DNA from: Rhizobium leguminosarum bv. trifolii WSM1325
GTDB taxonomy: Bacteria > Pseudomonadota > Alphaproteobacteria > Rhizobiales > Rhizobiaceae
NCBI GenBank assembly: GCA_000023185.1
Contig: CP001622.1
Span: 3,591,501 to 3,655,500, forward strand
DNA: 64,000 nucleotides
Direction of reading: 5' to 3'
How positions within the stretch are numbered: the first letter of the stretch is position 1; each line of letters begins with the position of its first letter. The notes beneath the pieces are model-generated. The model saw nothing but the letters and a program-made list of their open reading frames with translations, was not told where the DNA came from and ran no database searches. The position numbers and the translations under genes are program-made. Below are positions 1 to 10,324 of this stretch, piece after piece.

Positions 1-423
1 GCGGCGCACGTTGGAAAGCCGTGCATGCGAGGCGCTCTTGACGACTTCGCGAATACGCATCGCATCGTCGGAAAGGCTGTCGGCAGCCCCGATCTTCGAT
101 TTCAGGATGACGTCGACGGCGCCGGCCTCCAGCGCCTGGAGCAGCGTTTCCGATCCCGCCTCCGTCAGCGACGAGCACATCACGACGGGGATCGGCCGCT
201 GCGACATCAGCTTGCGCAGGAAGGTGATGCCGTCCATGCGCGGCATCTCCACATCGAGCGTGATGACATCGGGGATCTCCTCCTGCAGTTTCCGCGCCGC
301 CATGAAGGGGTCGGATGCCACCGCCATGATCTCGATATCGGGATCCTGCTCCAGCACATGGGTCAGCGTTTGGCGGATACTGGCGGAATCGTCGATGATG
401 AGAACGCGGATTTTCTTAGCCAT
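1..423 (-). CDS. cheB: CheB, chemotaxis response regulator methylesterase (partial, N-terminal receiver only)
   Basis: The reading frame starts at the ATG at 423 and is still open at the window edge, so only the first 141 residues are visible. They form a response-regulator receiver: the acidic pair D11-D12, the phospho-acceptor D57 in the [10 protein letters not shown] context that is typical of CheB, and the beginning of the linker. The methylesterase domain, which removes methyl groups from receptor glutamates after phosphorylation by CheA, would lie left of the window. The gene follows cheR by 61 bases and is the last visible gene of the minus-strand che operon. CheB is favoured over a plain CheY because of the MPRMDG signature and the cheR neighbour. 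Confidence 0.93.
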   Translation of the reverse strand, partial: MAKKIRVLIIDDSASIRQTLTHVLEQDPDIEIMAVASDPFMAARKLQEEIPDVITLDVEMPRMDGITFLRKLMSQRPIPVVMCSSLTEAGSETLLQALEAGAVDVILKSKIGAADSLSDDAMRIREVVKSASHARLSNVRR

Positions 424-484
424 GAATGCCCCTAATGCATGCCGTCCAGAAGTGCGCAGCGGTTTTGGGATGACGCAATGCGCT

Positions 485-1342
485 TTAGATACGCTGAAAC
501 ACCGTATTCGAGACCTGCTTCAACGGCAGATCGAAGCCGGTGATTGATTCAGAATGGCCGATGAACATGTAGCCGCCCTTCGCCAGGCAGGCACAGAGGC
601 GGTTGAGAACACCGGCCTGAGTCTGCTTGTCAAAGTAGATTAGCACGTTGCGGCAGAAGATGACGTTCATCAACTCGCCGATCGCGTATTTCTCGTCCAT
701 CAGATTCATGCGGGCAAAACCGATCTTGCTGCGCAGTTTCGGCGTGATACGCACCTCCCGCCGACCCGGCTGCTTGGCTGTCAGCACGTATTTGCGCTGC
801 AGATCGCGCGGCACAGGCGCGATCAAATCTTCCGGGTAGATGCCCCGGCGCGCCGTCTGCAGCACATCAGTGGAAAGGTCGGTCGCCAGAACGCTGTAGG
901 AGACGTCGTTGCGGCCTTCGGCGAATTCCGCCAGCACCATCGCCATCGTGTAGGGTTCCGCTCCCGTCGAGCAGGCCGAACTCCAGGTGCGGATGGTCCG
1001 AACGCCGCTATTGACAATCATTGGCAGCGCTACCGTCTGCAGATAGTCGAAATGCTTGGCTTCGCGGAAGAAGTCGGTCTTATTCGTCGTCACCACGTCG
1101 ATCAGGTAGACGGTTTCCTGGTCGAGGCCGTCATGATTGAACAGGAAATCGCAATAATCGTCGAAGGTCGCATGGTTGGTTGCGCGAAGGCGGCGCCTCA
1201 ACCGCCCTTCGAGCATCGTCAGCTTGGTCGGCGGCATCTTGATGCCGCTATAATCGTAGATGAACCGGGCAAGCTTATCGAAATTGCGCTTGCTGATCCG
1301 GTCGCCCGGCAATTGGGTTTCCACCGCTGCTGCCATACTCAT
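485..1342 (-). CDS. cheR: CheR, chemotaxis protein methyltransferase
   Basis: This 285-residue protein has the usual CheR length and layout. A helical N-terminal domain (about residues 15-75) precedes NKTDFFRE at 87-94 and the SAM-binding CSTGAEPYT at 124-132; the later FCRNVLIYF block is also present. CheR methylates glutamates on receptor methylation helices and acts against CheB in adaptation. The gene lies 30 bases downstream of cheW and 61 bases upstream of cheB, in the same direction. The start at 1342 has a CGGAG sequence about 13 bases upstream; a second ATG two codons further in would change little. Confidence 0.96.
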   Translation of the reverse strand: MSMAAAVETQLPGDRISKRNFDKLARFIYDYSGIKMPPTKLTMLEGRLRRRLRATNHATFDDYCDFLFNHDGLDQETVYLIDVVTTNKTDFFREAKHFDYLQTVALPMIVNSGVRTIRTWSSACSTGAEPYTMAMVLAEFAEGRNDVSYSVLATDLSTDVLQTARRGIYPEDLIAPVPRDLQRKYVLTAKQPGRREVRITPKLRSKIGFARMNLMDEKYAIGELMNVIFCRNVLIYFDKQTQAGVLNRLCACLAKGGYMFIGHSESITGFDLPLKQVSNTVFQRI

Positions 1343-1372
1343 AGAATGCAGTACTCCGAGTTGATGCGCGGG

Positions 1373-1855
1373 TCAGGCCGCCGATTGCAGTACCGAGGCG
1401 TCCTCGCGCGACAGCAACCGTGCAAGGTCGATGATGACGACGAAGCCGTTTTCACGGCGAACGACGCCGGCGATATAGTCCGAGCGCCAGCGCACGCCGA
1501 TATCAGGCGCCGCCTCGATCTGCTCGTGCCGGAATGGCGTGACTTCGAAGACGCGATCGGCGACGAGGCCAAGCGTCAGCAGCCGGTTTTCCATCGGCAC
1601 GTCGAGGACGAGCACCCGCGTGTGCGGCGTCGGCACGGTCTTCGTCATGCCGAGCTTCAAGCGAAGATCGATCGTCGGCACGCCCTGCCCGCGCACGTCG
1701 CGCAGGCCGAGCAGATAGTCGGGACCATTCGGAATCTTGAAAGCTTCCGCATAGTCGAGGATTTCCCGTACCACCTCAACCGGCACGGCGAAAATCTCCT
1801 CGCCGAGGCTGAAGGTCACGAATTGCGCTTCCAAAGATGTCGTGGCCATGATCAT
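1373..1855 (-). CDS. cheW: CheW, chemotaxis coupling protein (receptor-proximal copy)
   Basis: A 160-residue single CheW domain, a two-lobed SH3-like fold that links receptors to CheA. Recognisable blocks are [19 protein letters not shown] near the start, [18 protein letters not shown] in the middle and [18 protein letters not shown] towards the end. The start codon overlaps the stop codon of the upstream receptor gene as ATGA (1852-1855), so the two are probably translationally coupled. A second cheW, clearly divergent in sequence, sits at 7779-8288 in the same operon; the two copies may serve different receptors. Confidence 0.95.
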   Translation of the reverse strand: MIMATTSLEAQFVTFSLGEEIFAVPVEVVREILDYAEAFKIPNGPDYLLGLRDVRGQGVPTIDLRLKLGMTKTVPTPHTRVLVLDVPMENRLLTLGLVADRVFEVTPFRHEQIEAAPDIGVRWRSDYIAGVVRRENGFVVIIDLARLLSREDASVLQSAA

Positions 1856-3660
1856 GCGCTTTCCTTGAATTCGGCGTCTCCGTCATCGGGACCGCCCATG
1901 GAGAGATCGAGAGCGAAGCCTTTCGCCCGCGCCTGCTGGCCGGCGACGCTGTTGGCGGCCGGCTTCTTGGGTGCAGGCTTGCGGCCGGCGGCCGGAGCCG
2001 GGCTGCGAACCGTCATCCTGGCGGCCGGCGTGCGGGACTGGCGGTTGCCTGCAGTATCGACCTTGAAGAAGGCGATCGAGGCCTGCAATTCTTCCGCTTG
2101 AGTCGCGAGCTCTTCCGAGGTTGCGGACATCTGCTCGGAGGCGCCGGCATTCTGCTGCGTCACCTTGTCGAGCTGCTGGATCGCTTCGTTGATCTGCGAA
2201 GCGCCGACATCCTGTTCGCGGCAGGCGGCGCTGATCTCGGAGACCAGTTCCGCCGTCTTGCGGATATCCGGCACCAGCCGGCCAAGCATGTCGCCCGCTT
2301 CCTGAGCGGCCTTGACGGTATCGCCCGACATCGAGCTGATTTCGGCAGCAGCCGACTGGCTGCGTTCGGCAAGCTTGCGCACTTCCGAAGCCACCACCGC
2401 AAAGCCCTTGCCGTGTTCGCCTGCACGAGCAGCTTCGACGGCGGCATTGAGAGCCAAGAGATCGGTTTGGCGGGCGATTTCCTGGACGATACCGATCTTC
2501 TCGGCAATGGTCCGCATCGCCTGTACGGCGCGCGTCACCGCGTCCCCGCTGGCTTCAGCATCCTTGGCCGACTGGCGGGCGATCTTTTCGGTCTGGGCGG
2601 CGTTATCGGCGTTCTGCTTGATGTTGGCGGCCATCTCTTCCATCGAGGCGGAAGCCTCTTCGGCCGAAGCCGCCTGTTCGGTGGCGCCCTGCGATACCTG
2701 CTCGGAGCTCGAGGACAGTTCCTGGCTGCCGGCCGAAACATTTTCTGCGGCAGCCGCCGCATCAGAGACGACACCGCGCAGACGCTCGACCATCTGCTCG
2801 AGCGCAATGCCCAGCATGTCCTTGTCAGAAAGCGGCTTCGGCGACACGGTCAAGTCGCCGTTCGAGATCTGGCTGGCGATACCAGCAGTGCTGCGAAGAT
2901 TATCCGTCATGACGTTGATCGTGTTCACCAGGTCCTTGATCTCGTCGTTGCTGTTGATCTCGGCCTTCTGGTTCAGGTCGCCGGTGGCGACGGCGTTGGC
3001 GACGTTCATGATCTTACGCAGGCCGCTGTTGATGCCGAGGGCGATCCACAATGCGGCGGCAAAAGCGATGACGGAGGCGCCGACGGCGATGCCGATCAGC
3101 AGGTTCCTGGTGGAACCATAAAGGGTTTCGGTATCGTCATCGGCCTGCGCCATTGACTTCTGCTGCTGCGCAACGAGCGCCGCGAAGACGTCTTCCAGTT
3201 CCGTAACGAGGGCGCGAACCTCTCCCGACGACAGGGCATTGGCCCCTGCCCTGTCACCACTTTCCTGGATGGAGGCGACTTTGTGGGAGCCCTCGGTGAA
3301 ACGCTTGGCCAGTTCGATCAGCCTATCCCACGTGGGCTTGCCGTCGACAGTTGCAAGCTGTTGGCCACTCACCGCATAGGCCAGCATTTCGTCCATGCTC
3401 TTCGCCGAGTTCTGGTAGTTCTTCCTGGCCACTTCGGGATCCATTTCCAGAAGGGCATTCTTCTGCCAGCGAATGGCACTGAGCTCCGCAGCTTTTGCTT
3501 CCAGGGCCAGTTCCAGGCTTTTTGCAGGACCCGCGACAAGGTTGCCGACGGCGTCGTTCAGTGTGCTGAGGCTGATGATCCCATACACCGCGCTGCCCAC
3601 CAGCAACAAAATGACGAAGCCGAACGCGGCCGCGAGCTTAAGCTTGATCGTGATACGCAT
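1852..3660 (-). CDS. Methyl-accepting chemotaxis protein with two HAMP-type units
   Basis: A 602-residue transmembrane chemoreceptor. TM1 is at about residues 9-30 and TM2 at about 186-208; they bracket a small helical periplasmic sensor of the four-helix-bundle type. A HAMP domain follows (block [18 protein letters not shown]) and then a second unit with [14 protein letters not shown]. The kinase-control tip is canonical ([18 protein letters not shown]). The ligand cannot be read from the sequence. An AAGGAT Shine-Dalgarno precedes the ATG at 3660. The protein ends in an acidic tail, EFKESA, which the two neighbouring receptors share. Its stop overlaps the start of cheW. It is the most downstream of three tandem paralogues. 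Confidence 0.95.
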   Translation of the reverse strand: MRITIKLKLAAAFGFVILLLVGSAVYGIISLSTLNDAVGNLVAGPAKSLELALEAKAAELSAIRWQKNALLEMDPEVARKNYQNSAKSMDEMLAYAVSGQQLATVDGKPTWDRLIELAKRFTEGSHKVASIQESGDRAGANALSSGEVRALVTELEDVFAALVAQQQKSMAQADDDTETLYGSTRNLLIGIAVGASVIAFAAALWIALGINSGLRKIMNVANAVATGDLNQKAEINSNDEIKDLVNTINVMTDNLRSTAGIASQISNGDLTVSPKPLSDKDMLGIALEQMVERLRGVVSDAAAAAENVSAGSQELSSSSEQVSQGATEQAASAEEASASMEEMAANIKQNADNAAQTEKIARQSAKDAEASGDAVTRAVQAMRTIAEKIGIVQEIARQTDLLALNAAVEAARAGEHGKGFAVVASEVRKLAERSQSAAAEISSMSGDTVKAAQEAGDMLGRLVPDIRKTAELVSEISAACREQDVGASQINEAIQQLDKVTQQNAGASEQMSATSEELATQAEELQASIAFFKVDTAGNRQSRTPAARMTVRSPAPAAGRKPAPKKPAANSVAGQQARAKGFALDLSMGGPDDGDAEFKESA

Positions 3661-3840
3661 CTCAATATCCTTTGTGAGAGCGACGTAATAAGTGTGAACC
3701 GGCTATTCCTTGGCGCTGCGTCATGCAGCAAAACCTTCCGGCGGACGAAGACTGCCCACGGATCTCCGTGCCGACAACCGCAGGCGCCGGAAGCATGCCT
3801 CGCGGGCGCATTAGCTGGCCCGCGACGAGTGCGACGCGAT

Positions 3841-3871
3841 AGCGCTTAAGCGCTTTCCCCAGGGGAGCGCT
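3841..3871 (-). other. GC-rich stem-loop at the 3' end of the middle receptor gene
   Basis: AGCGCT at 3849-3854 and CCCC at 3857-3860 pair with GGGG at 3862-3865 and AGCGCT at 3866-3871. The hairpin begins at the stop codon of the receptor gene. No T-run follows on the minus strand, so it looks more like an mRNA 3'-stabilising or processing hairpin than a terminator. A close relative sits in the same place after the upstream receptor gene (6017-6037). Confidence 0.55.
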
Positions 3872-5792
3872 ATGCGCTCTCCCGGAATTCCTCGTCGACC
3901 GTGTCGGGACCGCCCATCGACATGTCGAGGGCAAAACCCTTCACGCGGGCCTGCTGGCCGGCCACCGTATTGGCCGGCGCCTTGCCAGCCGGTTTGCGAG
4001 GTGCGGCGGGAGGCCGGTTGCGGACGGTGAGTTTTGCAGCCGGCGCACGCTCGCGGCGACCGCCTGCCATGTCGACCCTGAAGAAGGCAATCGACGTCTG
4101 CAGCTCTTCAGCCTGGGAGGCGAGTTCCTCCGAGGTTGCCGACATCTGCTCGGAGGCGCCGGCATTCTGCTGCGTCACCTTGTCGAGCTGCTGGATCGCC
4201 TCGTTGATCTGGGCCGCCCCGATATCCTGTTCGCGGCAGGCGGCACTGATCTCGGAAACCAGCTCGGCCGTCTTGCGGATATCGGGCACCAGCCGGCCGA
4301 GCATTTCGCCCGCTTCCTGGGCCGCCGTCACCGTATCGCTCGACATCGAGCTGATCTCGGCGGCAGCCGACTGGCTGCGTTCAGCAAGCTTGCGCACTTC
4401 GGATGCAACGACTGCGAAACCCTTGCCGTGCTCACCCGCACGAGCCGCTTCCACGGCAGCGTTGAGGGCGAGAAGATCGGTCTGGCGGGCGATTTCCTGG
4501 ACGATGCCGATCTTCTGGGCAATCGTGCGCATCGCGTCGACAGCGCGGGAGACAGCCTCGCCGCTGGCTTCCGCATCCTTCGCCGACTGACGGGCGATCT
4601 TTTCGGTCTGGGCGGCATTGTCGGCGTTCTGCTTGATGTTGGAGGCCATCTCTTCCATCGAGGCGGAAGCCTCTTCGGCGGAAGCCGCCTGCTCCGTGGC
4701 GCCCTGCGACACCTGCTCGGAGCTTGCCGAAAGTTCCTGGCTGCCGGAAGAGACGTTCTCGGCGGCCGATATCGCATCGGCAACGACGCCGCGCAGGCGT
4801 TCGACCATCTGTTCGAGCGCGATGCCCAGCGCATCCTTGTCGGAGAGCGGCTTTGGAGACACCGTCAGGTCACCGTTTGCGATCTGATCGGCGATGCCGG
4901 CGGTGGTCCGCAGGTTGGAGATCATGCTCTGCATCGCGATGCCGAGCGCATCCTTGTCCGAAAGCGGCTTGGCATCGGTGCTGAGGTCACCCATGGCGAT
5001 CTGGTCGGCAAGTGCTGCCGTGGCACGCAGATTGGCAGTCATGGCATTGACCGTATTGATGAGATCCTTGATCTCGTCATTGGTCTTGACATCGACCTTC
5101 TGGTTGAGATCGCCGATTGCGACGGCGTTTACGACGGTCGTGATCTTCCTCAAGCCATTGTTGATTCCAAGCGTGATCCAGAGCGCAGCACCGAGCGCGA
5201 TGAGCACTGCGATGCCGGAAGCAGTGGTGAGGATCAGCTTCGTTGAGGTGTAGAGATTGGTGTTCGATTGGTTGGTCGCCTGCATGCCCTTGCGCTGGAT
5301 CTCGGTAAGGGCGGAGATCGCATCGCCCATGTCGCCGGTCATCGCCCGGAGGTCGCCGAGTGAAAGCGCCAGCGCGCCGGCCTTGTCGCCCTTGGCGTCA
5401 AGCTGCTGCAGCTCGGCGGATTTTTCACGGAATTTCCCGCCGACCGTCCGCAGCTTCTCCCAATGGGGTTTGCCTTCCGGCAAGGCGATCGCAAGGCCGG
5501 CATCGACGGCATCGAACATGACCTGCAAATTCTGGTCGGCTTCCTTGTAGAAGCCGGCAGCCGCGTCAGGATCGGTGGAAAGCAGAGCGTTCTTCTGAGC
5601 GCGGATGGCGTTGACTTCGGCAATATTGGCGTTCAGCGCCAGTTCCAGGCGGCGCACAGAGCCGTCGATCATCTTGCCGCTCGCCTCGTTCAAGGTGCCG
5701 AGGCTCAGGCTTCCATAAACCGCGATGCCGATCAGCAGCAGCGTCATGATGCCAAAGGCAAGACCCAGTTTGAGTTTAATGGTGAAACGCAT
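3870..5792 (-). CDS. Methyl-accepting chemotaxis protein with three HAMP-type units
   Basis: Read from the ATG at 5792 ([14 protein letters not shown]), this is a 640-residue receptor; an upstream in-frame start at 5918 adds 42 residues with no receptor homology and is rejected. The layout is TM1 (about 9-30), a helical periplasmic sensor, TM2 (about 187-210), HAMP with [18 protein letters not shown], a second unit with [18 protein letters not shown], a third with [18 protein letters not shown], and the canonical signalling tip [18 protein letters not shown]. It ends in EFRESA. Compared with the receptor at 1852-3660 it has one extra linker repeat; the second and third units are very alike, suggesting internal duplication. 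The sensed stimulus is unknown. Confidence 0.95.
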   Translation of the reverse strand: MRFTIKLKLGLAFGIMTLLLIGIAVYGSLSLGTLNEASGKMIDGSVRRLELALNANIAEVNAIRAQKNALLSTDPDAAAGFYKEADQNLQVMFDAVDAGLAIALPEGKPHWEKLRTVGGKFREKSAELQQLDAKGDKAGALALSLGDLRAMTGDMGDAISALTEIQRKGMQATNQSNTNLYTSTKLILTTASGIAVLIALGAALWITLGINNGLRKITTVVNAVAIGDLNQKVDVKTNDEIKDLINTVNAMTANLRATAALADQIAMGDLSTDAKPLSDKDALGIAMQSMISNLRTTAGIADQIANGDLTVSPKPLSDKDALGIALEQMVERLRGVVADAISAAENVSSGSQELSASSEQVSQGATEQAASAEEASASMEEMASNIKQNADNAAQTEKIARQSAKDAEASGEAVSRAVDAMRTIAQKIGIVQEIARQTDLLALNAAVEAARAGEHGKGFAVVASEVRKLAERSQSAAAEISSMSSDTVTAAQEAGEMLGRLVPDIRKTAELVSEISAACREQDIGAAQINEAIQQLDKVTQQNAGASEQMSATSEELASQAEELQTSIAFFRVDMAGGRRERAPAAKLTVRNRPPAAPRKPAGKAPANTVAGQQARVKGFALDMSMGGPDTVDEEFRESA

Positions 5793-6016
5793 GTGATACC
5801 CCCGATTTGCGGTCAAAACGAATGGAGAGACATGTCCCCTTGGCGGGACGTCAAGCTTGGAAAGTGATGTGCTGAAACGGGGAAAAGCGACTAAATTCAC
5901 TTCCCGGCAGCCGGACATCTATCCATCGCAGCGCCAACGCCTACATGCGTTGGGGGATGTTCTCGCCTCAGGCCGCCGGAGCAGCCCGAGGGATCACATT
6001 GAGGCGAAACGCTCAC

Positions 6017-6037
6017 GCGCTTTCCCCGGGGGAGCGC
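6017..6037 (-). other. GC-rich stem-loop after the first receptor gene
   Basis: GCGC at 6017-6020 with TTTCCCC (6021-6027) pairs with the following GGGGGA and GCGC up to 6037, immediately after the receptor stop codon at 6038-6040. It matches the hairpin at 3841-3871 in position and sequence, so the 3' flank seems to have been duplicated with the gene. No T-run follows on the minus strand. Confidence 0.5.
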
Positions 6038-7747
6038 TTATGCGCTCTCCCTAAAGTCGTCGTCGCTGGCGTCTGGACCGCCCATCGACATATCGAGAGC
6101 AAAGCCCTTGAGGCGCTGCTGTTGAGCCGAAACCGTCTGGCCGCGGCCTTGGCTGTGAGCCTGCAGGCCGGGCTTGCGGCCAGCGGCCGGGGCCTTGAGC
6201 GCCTTGGCCGAAGCCTTTGGCTGCGCTTTGTGGGCGCCGGACCGTCCGTTGCCTGCCGTATCGACCTTGAAGAAGGCGATTGACGTCTGCAGTTCCTCTG
6301 CCTGGGAGGCGAGCTCCTCGGAGGTTGCCGACATCTGCTCGGAAGCGCCGGCATTCTGTTGCGTCACCTTGTCGAGCTGCTGGATCGCTTCATTGATCTG
6401 CGAGGCGCCGATATCCTGTTCGCGGCAGGCCGCACTGATCTCGGAGACCAGTTCCGCCGTCTTGCGGATATCGGGCACCAGCCGGCCGAGCATATCGCCG
6501 GCATCGGCGGCAGCTTTGACCGTGTCGCTCGACATCGAGCTGATTTCGGCAGCCGCCGACTGGCTGCGTTCGGCAAGCTTGCGCACTTCCGAAGCGACCA
6601 CCGCAAAGCCCTTGCCGTGTTCTCCCGCACGAGCCGCTTCCACGGCAGCGTTGAGAGCCAAGAGATCGGTCTGGCGGGCGATTTCCTGGACGATGCCGAT
6701 CTTCTGGGCGATCGTGCGCATGGCGTCGACAGCACGCGTCACCGCTTCACCGCTCATCTCCGCGTCCTTGGCGGACTGGCGGGCGATCTTTTCGGTCTGG
6801 GCGGCGTTATCGGCGTTCTGCTTGATGTTGGCGGCCATCTGCTCCATCGAGGCGGAAGCCTCTTCGGCCGACGCCGCCTGTTCGGTGGCGCCCTGCGATA
6901 CCTGTTCCGAACTCGCCGAAAGTTGCTGGCTTCCGGAAGAGACGTTGTCGGCGGCCGACAGTGCGTCGGCAACGACGCCGCGCAGACGTTCGATCATGAT
7001 ATTGACGTTGCCCAGAAGTTCGCCGATTTCGTCATGGCTGGTGATGTCGGCCATCTTGGTCAGATCGCCTTCCGACACTTCGCGCACCACGGTGTTGGCA
7101 CGGCCGAGGCCCTTGCTGATCGTGCTGGCGATCCAGAAGGCGGTGAGGGCGGCAATCAGCAGGGCGACGGCTGCGACCGCAACCATCATTGTGCGTGTCG
7201 TCGTGTACTGCGCTTCGGCGCCGTCGTCGGCAGCCTTCATGCGCTGCTTTTCAAGTGCCAGGATTTCGCTGAGCGTCGCGTCGATATCGTTGGCAGCGGC
7301 CCGCGCCGTCGTAACAGAGACGGTATTTGCGCCTTCGGCATTACCGGCCTTCACATAGTCACGGATCTGATCGTCGGCCGCATTGAAGGTCTTGGAAAGT
7401 TCGGCGATGCGCGCCCAGCGCGCCTTGCCTTCTTCCGTCGCCAGCGCCAGCACCTGGTTGAAGGCGTCGGTGAACTCCTTGCGGGCCTGATTGCCCTTCG
7501 CGACCGCGCCGGCCGTCTCGTCTGCGCTGCGGGCGGTGAGCAGGTTCTTCTGCTGGCGGATGGCCTCGAGCTGGGCAATGTTGATCTGCTGCGCGAGATC
7601 GAGGCGGGCTGCCGGGCCGGCAAGAAGCTTATCGATCGTGTCGTTCAGCGATCCAAGGCTGAAGATACCGTAAGCGGCGGTGCCTACGAGCATCAGAATG
7701 ATGAAGGTGAACGCGGTCACCAGTTTCGTCTTTATTGTCAGTCGCAT
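6038..7747 (-). CDS. Methyl-accepting chemotaxis protein with a single HAMP domain
   Basis: A 569-residue receptor and the first of the three in transcription order. TM1 is at about residues 9-30 and TM2 at about 187-208, with a helical periplasmic sensor between them. The one HAMP domain ([18 protein letters not shown]) leads straight into the methylation and signalling helices, whose tip ([18 protein letters not shown]) is the same as in the two neighbours. The C-terminal extension is rich in Ala, Lys and Gly and ends DFRESA. It starts 31 bases after the upstream cheW. The shorter cytoplasmic linker puts its tip at a different distance from the membrane than in its paralogues, unless the extra units fold back. 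Confidence 0.95.
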   Translation of the reverse strand: MRLTIKTKLVTAFTFIILMLVGTAAYGIFSLGSLNDTIDKLLAGPAARLDLAQQINIAQLEAIRQQKNLLTARSADETAGAVAKGNQARKEFTDAFNQVLALATEEGKARWARIAELSKTFNAADDQIRDYVKAGNAEGANTVSVTTARAAANDIDATLSEILALEKQRMKAADDGAEAQYTTTRTMMVAVAAVALLIAALTAFWIASTISKGLGRANTVVREVSEGDLTKMADITSHDEIGELLGNVNIMIERLRGVVADALSAADNVSSGSQQLSASSEQVSQGATEQAASAEEASASMEQMAANIKQNADNAAQTEKIARQSAKDAEMSGEAVTRAVDAMRTIAQKIGIVQEIARQTDLLALNAAVEAARAGEHGKGFAVVASEVRKLAERSQSAAAEISSMSSDTVKAAADAGDMLGRLVPDIRKTAELVSEISAACREQDIGASQINEAIQQLDKVTQQNAGASEQMSATSEELASQAEELQTSIAFFKVDTAGNGRSGAHKAQPKASAKALKAPAAGRKPGLQAHSQGRGQTVSAQQQRLKGFALDMSMGGPDASDDDFRESA

Positions 7748-7778
7748 CGTCCAAACCCCTCGTTGAATTCATCCAGCG

Positions 7779-8288
7779 TCAATTGACGGCTCCCGCCGCA
7801 TCGTGCCTCGATGAAAAGATCGCCTGCAGATTGGGGAGAATGATGAATTCTCCGCCCCTCTTCACCAGGCAGTTGATGTAGTCGGCGCGCCAACGCATGC
7901 CGATGCTGGGCGGGGCTTCGCTCGCGGACTTTGCAAGTGTCGTCACCTCGTTCACCTTGTCGGTTCTGAGGCCGACGAGCGTCTGCTCGCCCTGTAGGTC
8001 GATCTCGATGACGATGAAGCGGCTGTCGATCGTCGCCTCTGCTGCTTCCATCCCGAAGGCGAGACGCAGATCGGCGAGCGGAATGACCTTACCGCGGAAG
8101 TTGATGACGCTGGCGACGAAGGGCTGACTGCCCGGCACCGCGGTCTCAGGAAGCAGGTCCAGGATTTCCTGGACGATAACCGCTTCCAGCGCGAAGGTTT
8201 CGCCGTTGAGATCGAAGGTCAGGACCTCGACTTCCTCGGCATAGCTCCAGTGCTTGTCGAACCGTTCGGCTGCTGCTGTTGCACTCAT
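7779..8288 (-). CDS. cheW: CheW, chemotaxis coupling protein (CheA-proximal copy)
   Basis: A 169-residue single CheW domain. Blocks are LTFDLNGETFALEAVIVQEIL near the start (seen in part), SVINFRGKVIPLADLR in the middle and RWRADYINCLVKRGGEFI near the end. The ATG at 8286-8288 overlaps the cheA stop codon as ATGA, which implies coupled, probably stoichiometric synthesis with CheA. The three receptor genes follow directly. It differs from the second CheW at 1373-1855, especially outside the central RGKVIPLADLR-like strand. Confidence 0.95.
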   Translation of the reverse strand: MSATAAAERFDKHWSYAEEVEVLTFDLNGETFALEAVIVQEILDLLPETAVPGSQPFVASVINFRGKVIPLADLRLAFGMEAAEATIDSRFIVIEIDLQGEQTLVGLRTDKVNEVTTLAKSASEAPPSIGMRWRADYINCLVKRGGEFIILPNLQAIFSSRHDAAGAVN

Positions 8289-10324
8289 CCTGCTACACGC
8301 AATTGCGCCTCCTGTTGCTGACCCGCGGCAACCAGGTGCCCAACGTCGAGAATGAGAGCGACGCTGCCGTCGCCGAGAATGGTGGCGCCCGAAAAGGTCG
8401 CGACGTTATTGTGCAGTTTCGACATCGACTTGATGACCGTCTGGTGGTCGCCGATGATCTGGTCGACGACGAGGCCGACGCGCTCCGTGCCGGTCGAGAT
8501 GACGACGACCTTCTGATGCACGTCGGGCTTAGTGCCGGTGCGGAAGAGGTCGCGCAGGCGCAGGAACGGCACCAGGCTGTCGCGCAGCGAGATGAAGCTG
8601 CGGCCGCGCGAGCGGAGATCTTCCTCGAGCGACAGTTCGAGGCATTCCTCGACTGCCGAGAGCGGGATGACGTAGCGGCCGGAGCCGACCCGCACCAGCA
8701 GGCCGTCGATGATGGCGAGCGTCAGCGGAATGCGCAGCGACACTTCCGAACCTTGTCCCGGCAGGCTGACGATATCGATCGCGCCGCGGAGCGCTTCGAC
8801 CGTCTTCTTCACCACGTCCATGCCGACCCCGCGGCCGGAGAGATTGGTGATTGCCGCGGCCGTCGAGAAGCCGGGGGCGAAGATTAGTTGCAGCAGCTCG
8901 GAGTCGGAAAGCGGCTGACCGGGCTGGATGAGACCGGAGGATTCCGCTTTGGCGCGAACGCGTTCACGATTGATGCCGCGGCCGTCATCCTTGATCGAGA
9001 TGATCACCTCGCCGCCGGCCTGGCGGGCCGAAAGCGTCACCGTGCCGGCTTCGGTCTTGCCGGAGGCAAGGCGGTCGGCGGGCGTTTCGAGGCCGTGATC
9101 GATCGAGTTGCGCACCAGATGCACAAGCGGATCGGCCAGACGCTCGATGACGGTTTTGTCGACTTCGGTGCTCTCGCCCTCCGTCACCAGTTCGATCACC
9201 TTGCCGGTTTCGCGGGCGAGATCGTGAATGAGGCGGCGAAAACGGGAGAACAGGGTGGCGACCGGCACCATGCGCAGCACCATCATCGTGTCGCGCAATT
9301 CGCCGGAGAGGCGTTCGATTTCTTCCGAGACGGAGCGCAGCGCGATATCGGCGCTGGCACTGGCCAGCTGGCTGAGGCGCGATTGCGCGATGACGAGCTC
9401 GCCGACACGGTCCATCAGCTCATCGAGACGTTCGGCCGGAACGCGGACATTCTCGGCCGCCTTCGCCTGGCTGATGGCGGCGGGCGCCTCGCGCTTGGCC
9501 GGAACCGCCTCGACAGGACGGAATTCCGGGACGCTGGTCGGCGAAGCCGCCGATACCGCGGCGACAGGGGCAGTTGCGGCCTTTTCCTCAACCGGAGCGG
9601 CGGTTGCCGCTGCCGTACCGCCGATCTCCTCGACGCTGAGTTCCATATCATCAAGCACGAAGATGAAGACGTCGTCGATCGCTGAGCGGTCTTGCTCGCT
9701 GGTCAGCGTCACGTCCCAGGAAATGTGGAGTTCCGTCGGAGCCAGCGCGTCGAGGGGCGGAATGGCCGAGGAGTTGGCGCGCACGGTGCATTCGCCGAGA
9801 TCGCGCAGCTCGTCCAGCAGGCCGAGCGGGTTGGTGCCGTTGGCCATCGAATTGGCAGGCAGGCTGAAGCGGATGCGCCAGCTGCTCTTCTTCTTCGCCG
9901 GGGTCTCGCGCACGGCCGCGGGTGCGGCAACAGCGGCCGGCACTGCTTCCTTGCCGCCGACGGCAGCTTGCAACTGTGCCAGAAGCTTATGCCCGGTATC
10001 GCCGTGATCGGCGTCCGGCTGATCGACCAGGGCTCGCATATGGTCCTGGGCGGCGAGAACGGCGGCGACGAGTTCGCTGGTCGCCGCGACCTCGCCCTTG
10101 CGGACGCGATCGAAGGCTGTTTCGCAATGATGGGTGAAGGCGGCGAGCGCCTCGAAACCGAACATCGCACCGGAGCCCTTGAGCGTGTGGAGGCCGCGGA
10201 ACACGGCATCGACGAGATCCTTGTTGTCGAGCTGGTGGGTCAGGTCGAGAAGACCAGCCTCGATCGCTTCGAGGCATTCGGCAGCTTCCGTGCGGAAGAC
10301 GGCGACCGGATCGAGCGTACTCAT
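8285..10324 (-). CDS. cheA: CheA, chemotaxis histidine kinase
   Basis: A 679-residue CheA. The N-terminal Hpt domain has the phosphorylated H46 in HTLKGSG. A middle domain of about 90 residues (around 155-245) starts SSWRIRFSLP. A Pro/Ala-rich linker, the dimerisation helices (around RVPAERLDELMDRVGELV) and the ATPase domain follow; the N-box has H402 in HLVRNSIDHG, then DDGRGIN and GRGVGMD. A CheW-like regulatory domain completes the protein. It phosphorylates the CheY and CheB encoded beside it under receptor control. Its start overlaps the cheY stop and its stop overlaps the cheW start, both as ATGA. Confidence 0.97.
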   Translation of the reverse strand: MSTLDPVAVFRTEAAECLEAIEAGLLDLTHQLDNKDLVDAVFRGLHTLKGSGAMFGFEALAAFTHHCETAFDRVRKGEVAATSELVAAVLAAQDHMRALVDQPDADHGDTGHKLLAQLQAAVGGKEAVPAAVAAPAAVRETPAKKKSSWRIRFSLPANSMANGTNPLGLLDELRDLGECTVRANSSAIPPLDALAPTELHISWDVTLTSEQDRSAIDDVFIFVLDDMELSVEEIGGTAAATAAPVEEKAATAPVAAVSAASPTSVPEFRPVEAVPAKREAPAAISQAKAAENVRVPAERLDELMDRVGELVIAQSRLSQLASASADIALRSVSEEIERLSGELRDTMMVLRMVPVATLFSRFRRLIHDLARETGKVIELVTEGESTEVDKTVIERLADPLVHLVRNSIDHGLETPADRLASGKTEAGTVTLSARQAGGEVIISIKDDGRGINRERVRAKAESSGLIQPGQPLSDSELLQLIFAPGFSTAAAITNLSGRGVGMDVVKKTVEALRGAIDIVSLPGQGSEVSLRIPLTLAIIDGLLVRVGSGRYVIPLSAVEECLELSLEEDLRSRGRSFISLRDSLVPFLRLRDLFRTGTKPDVHQKVVVISTGTERVGLVVDQIIGDHQTVIKSMSKLHNNVATFSGATILGDGSVALILDVGHLVAAGQQQEAQLRVAG

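Noticed and set aside
6359..7786. A 475-codon plus-strand open frame opposite a receptor gene
   Set aside because: Similar long antisense frames lie opposite all three paralogous receptors, because they mirror conserved codons. They have no start signals or domain.
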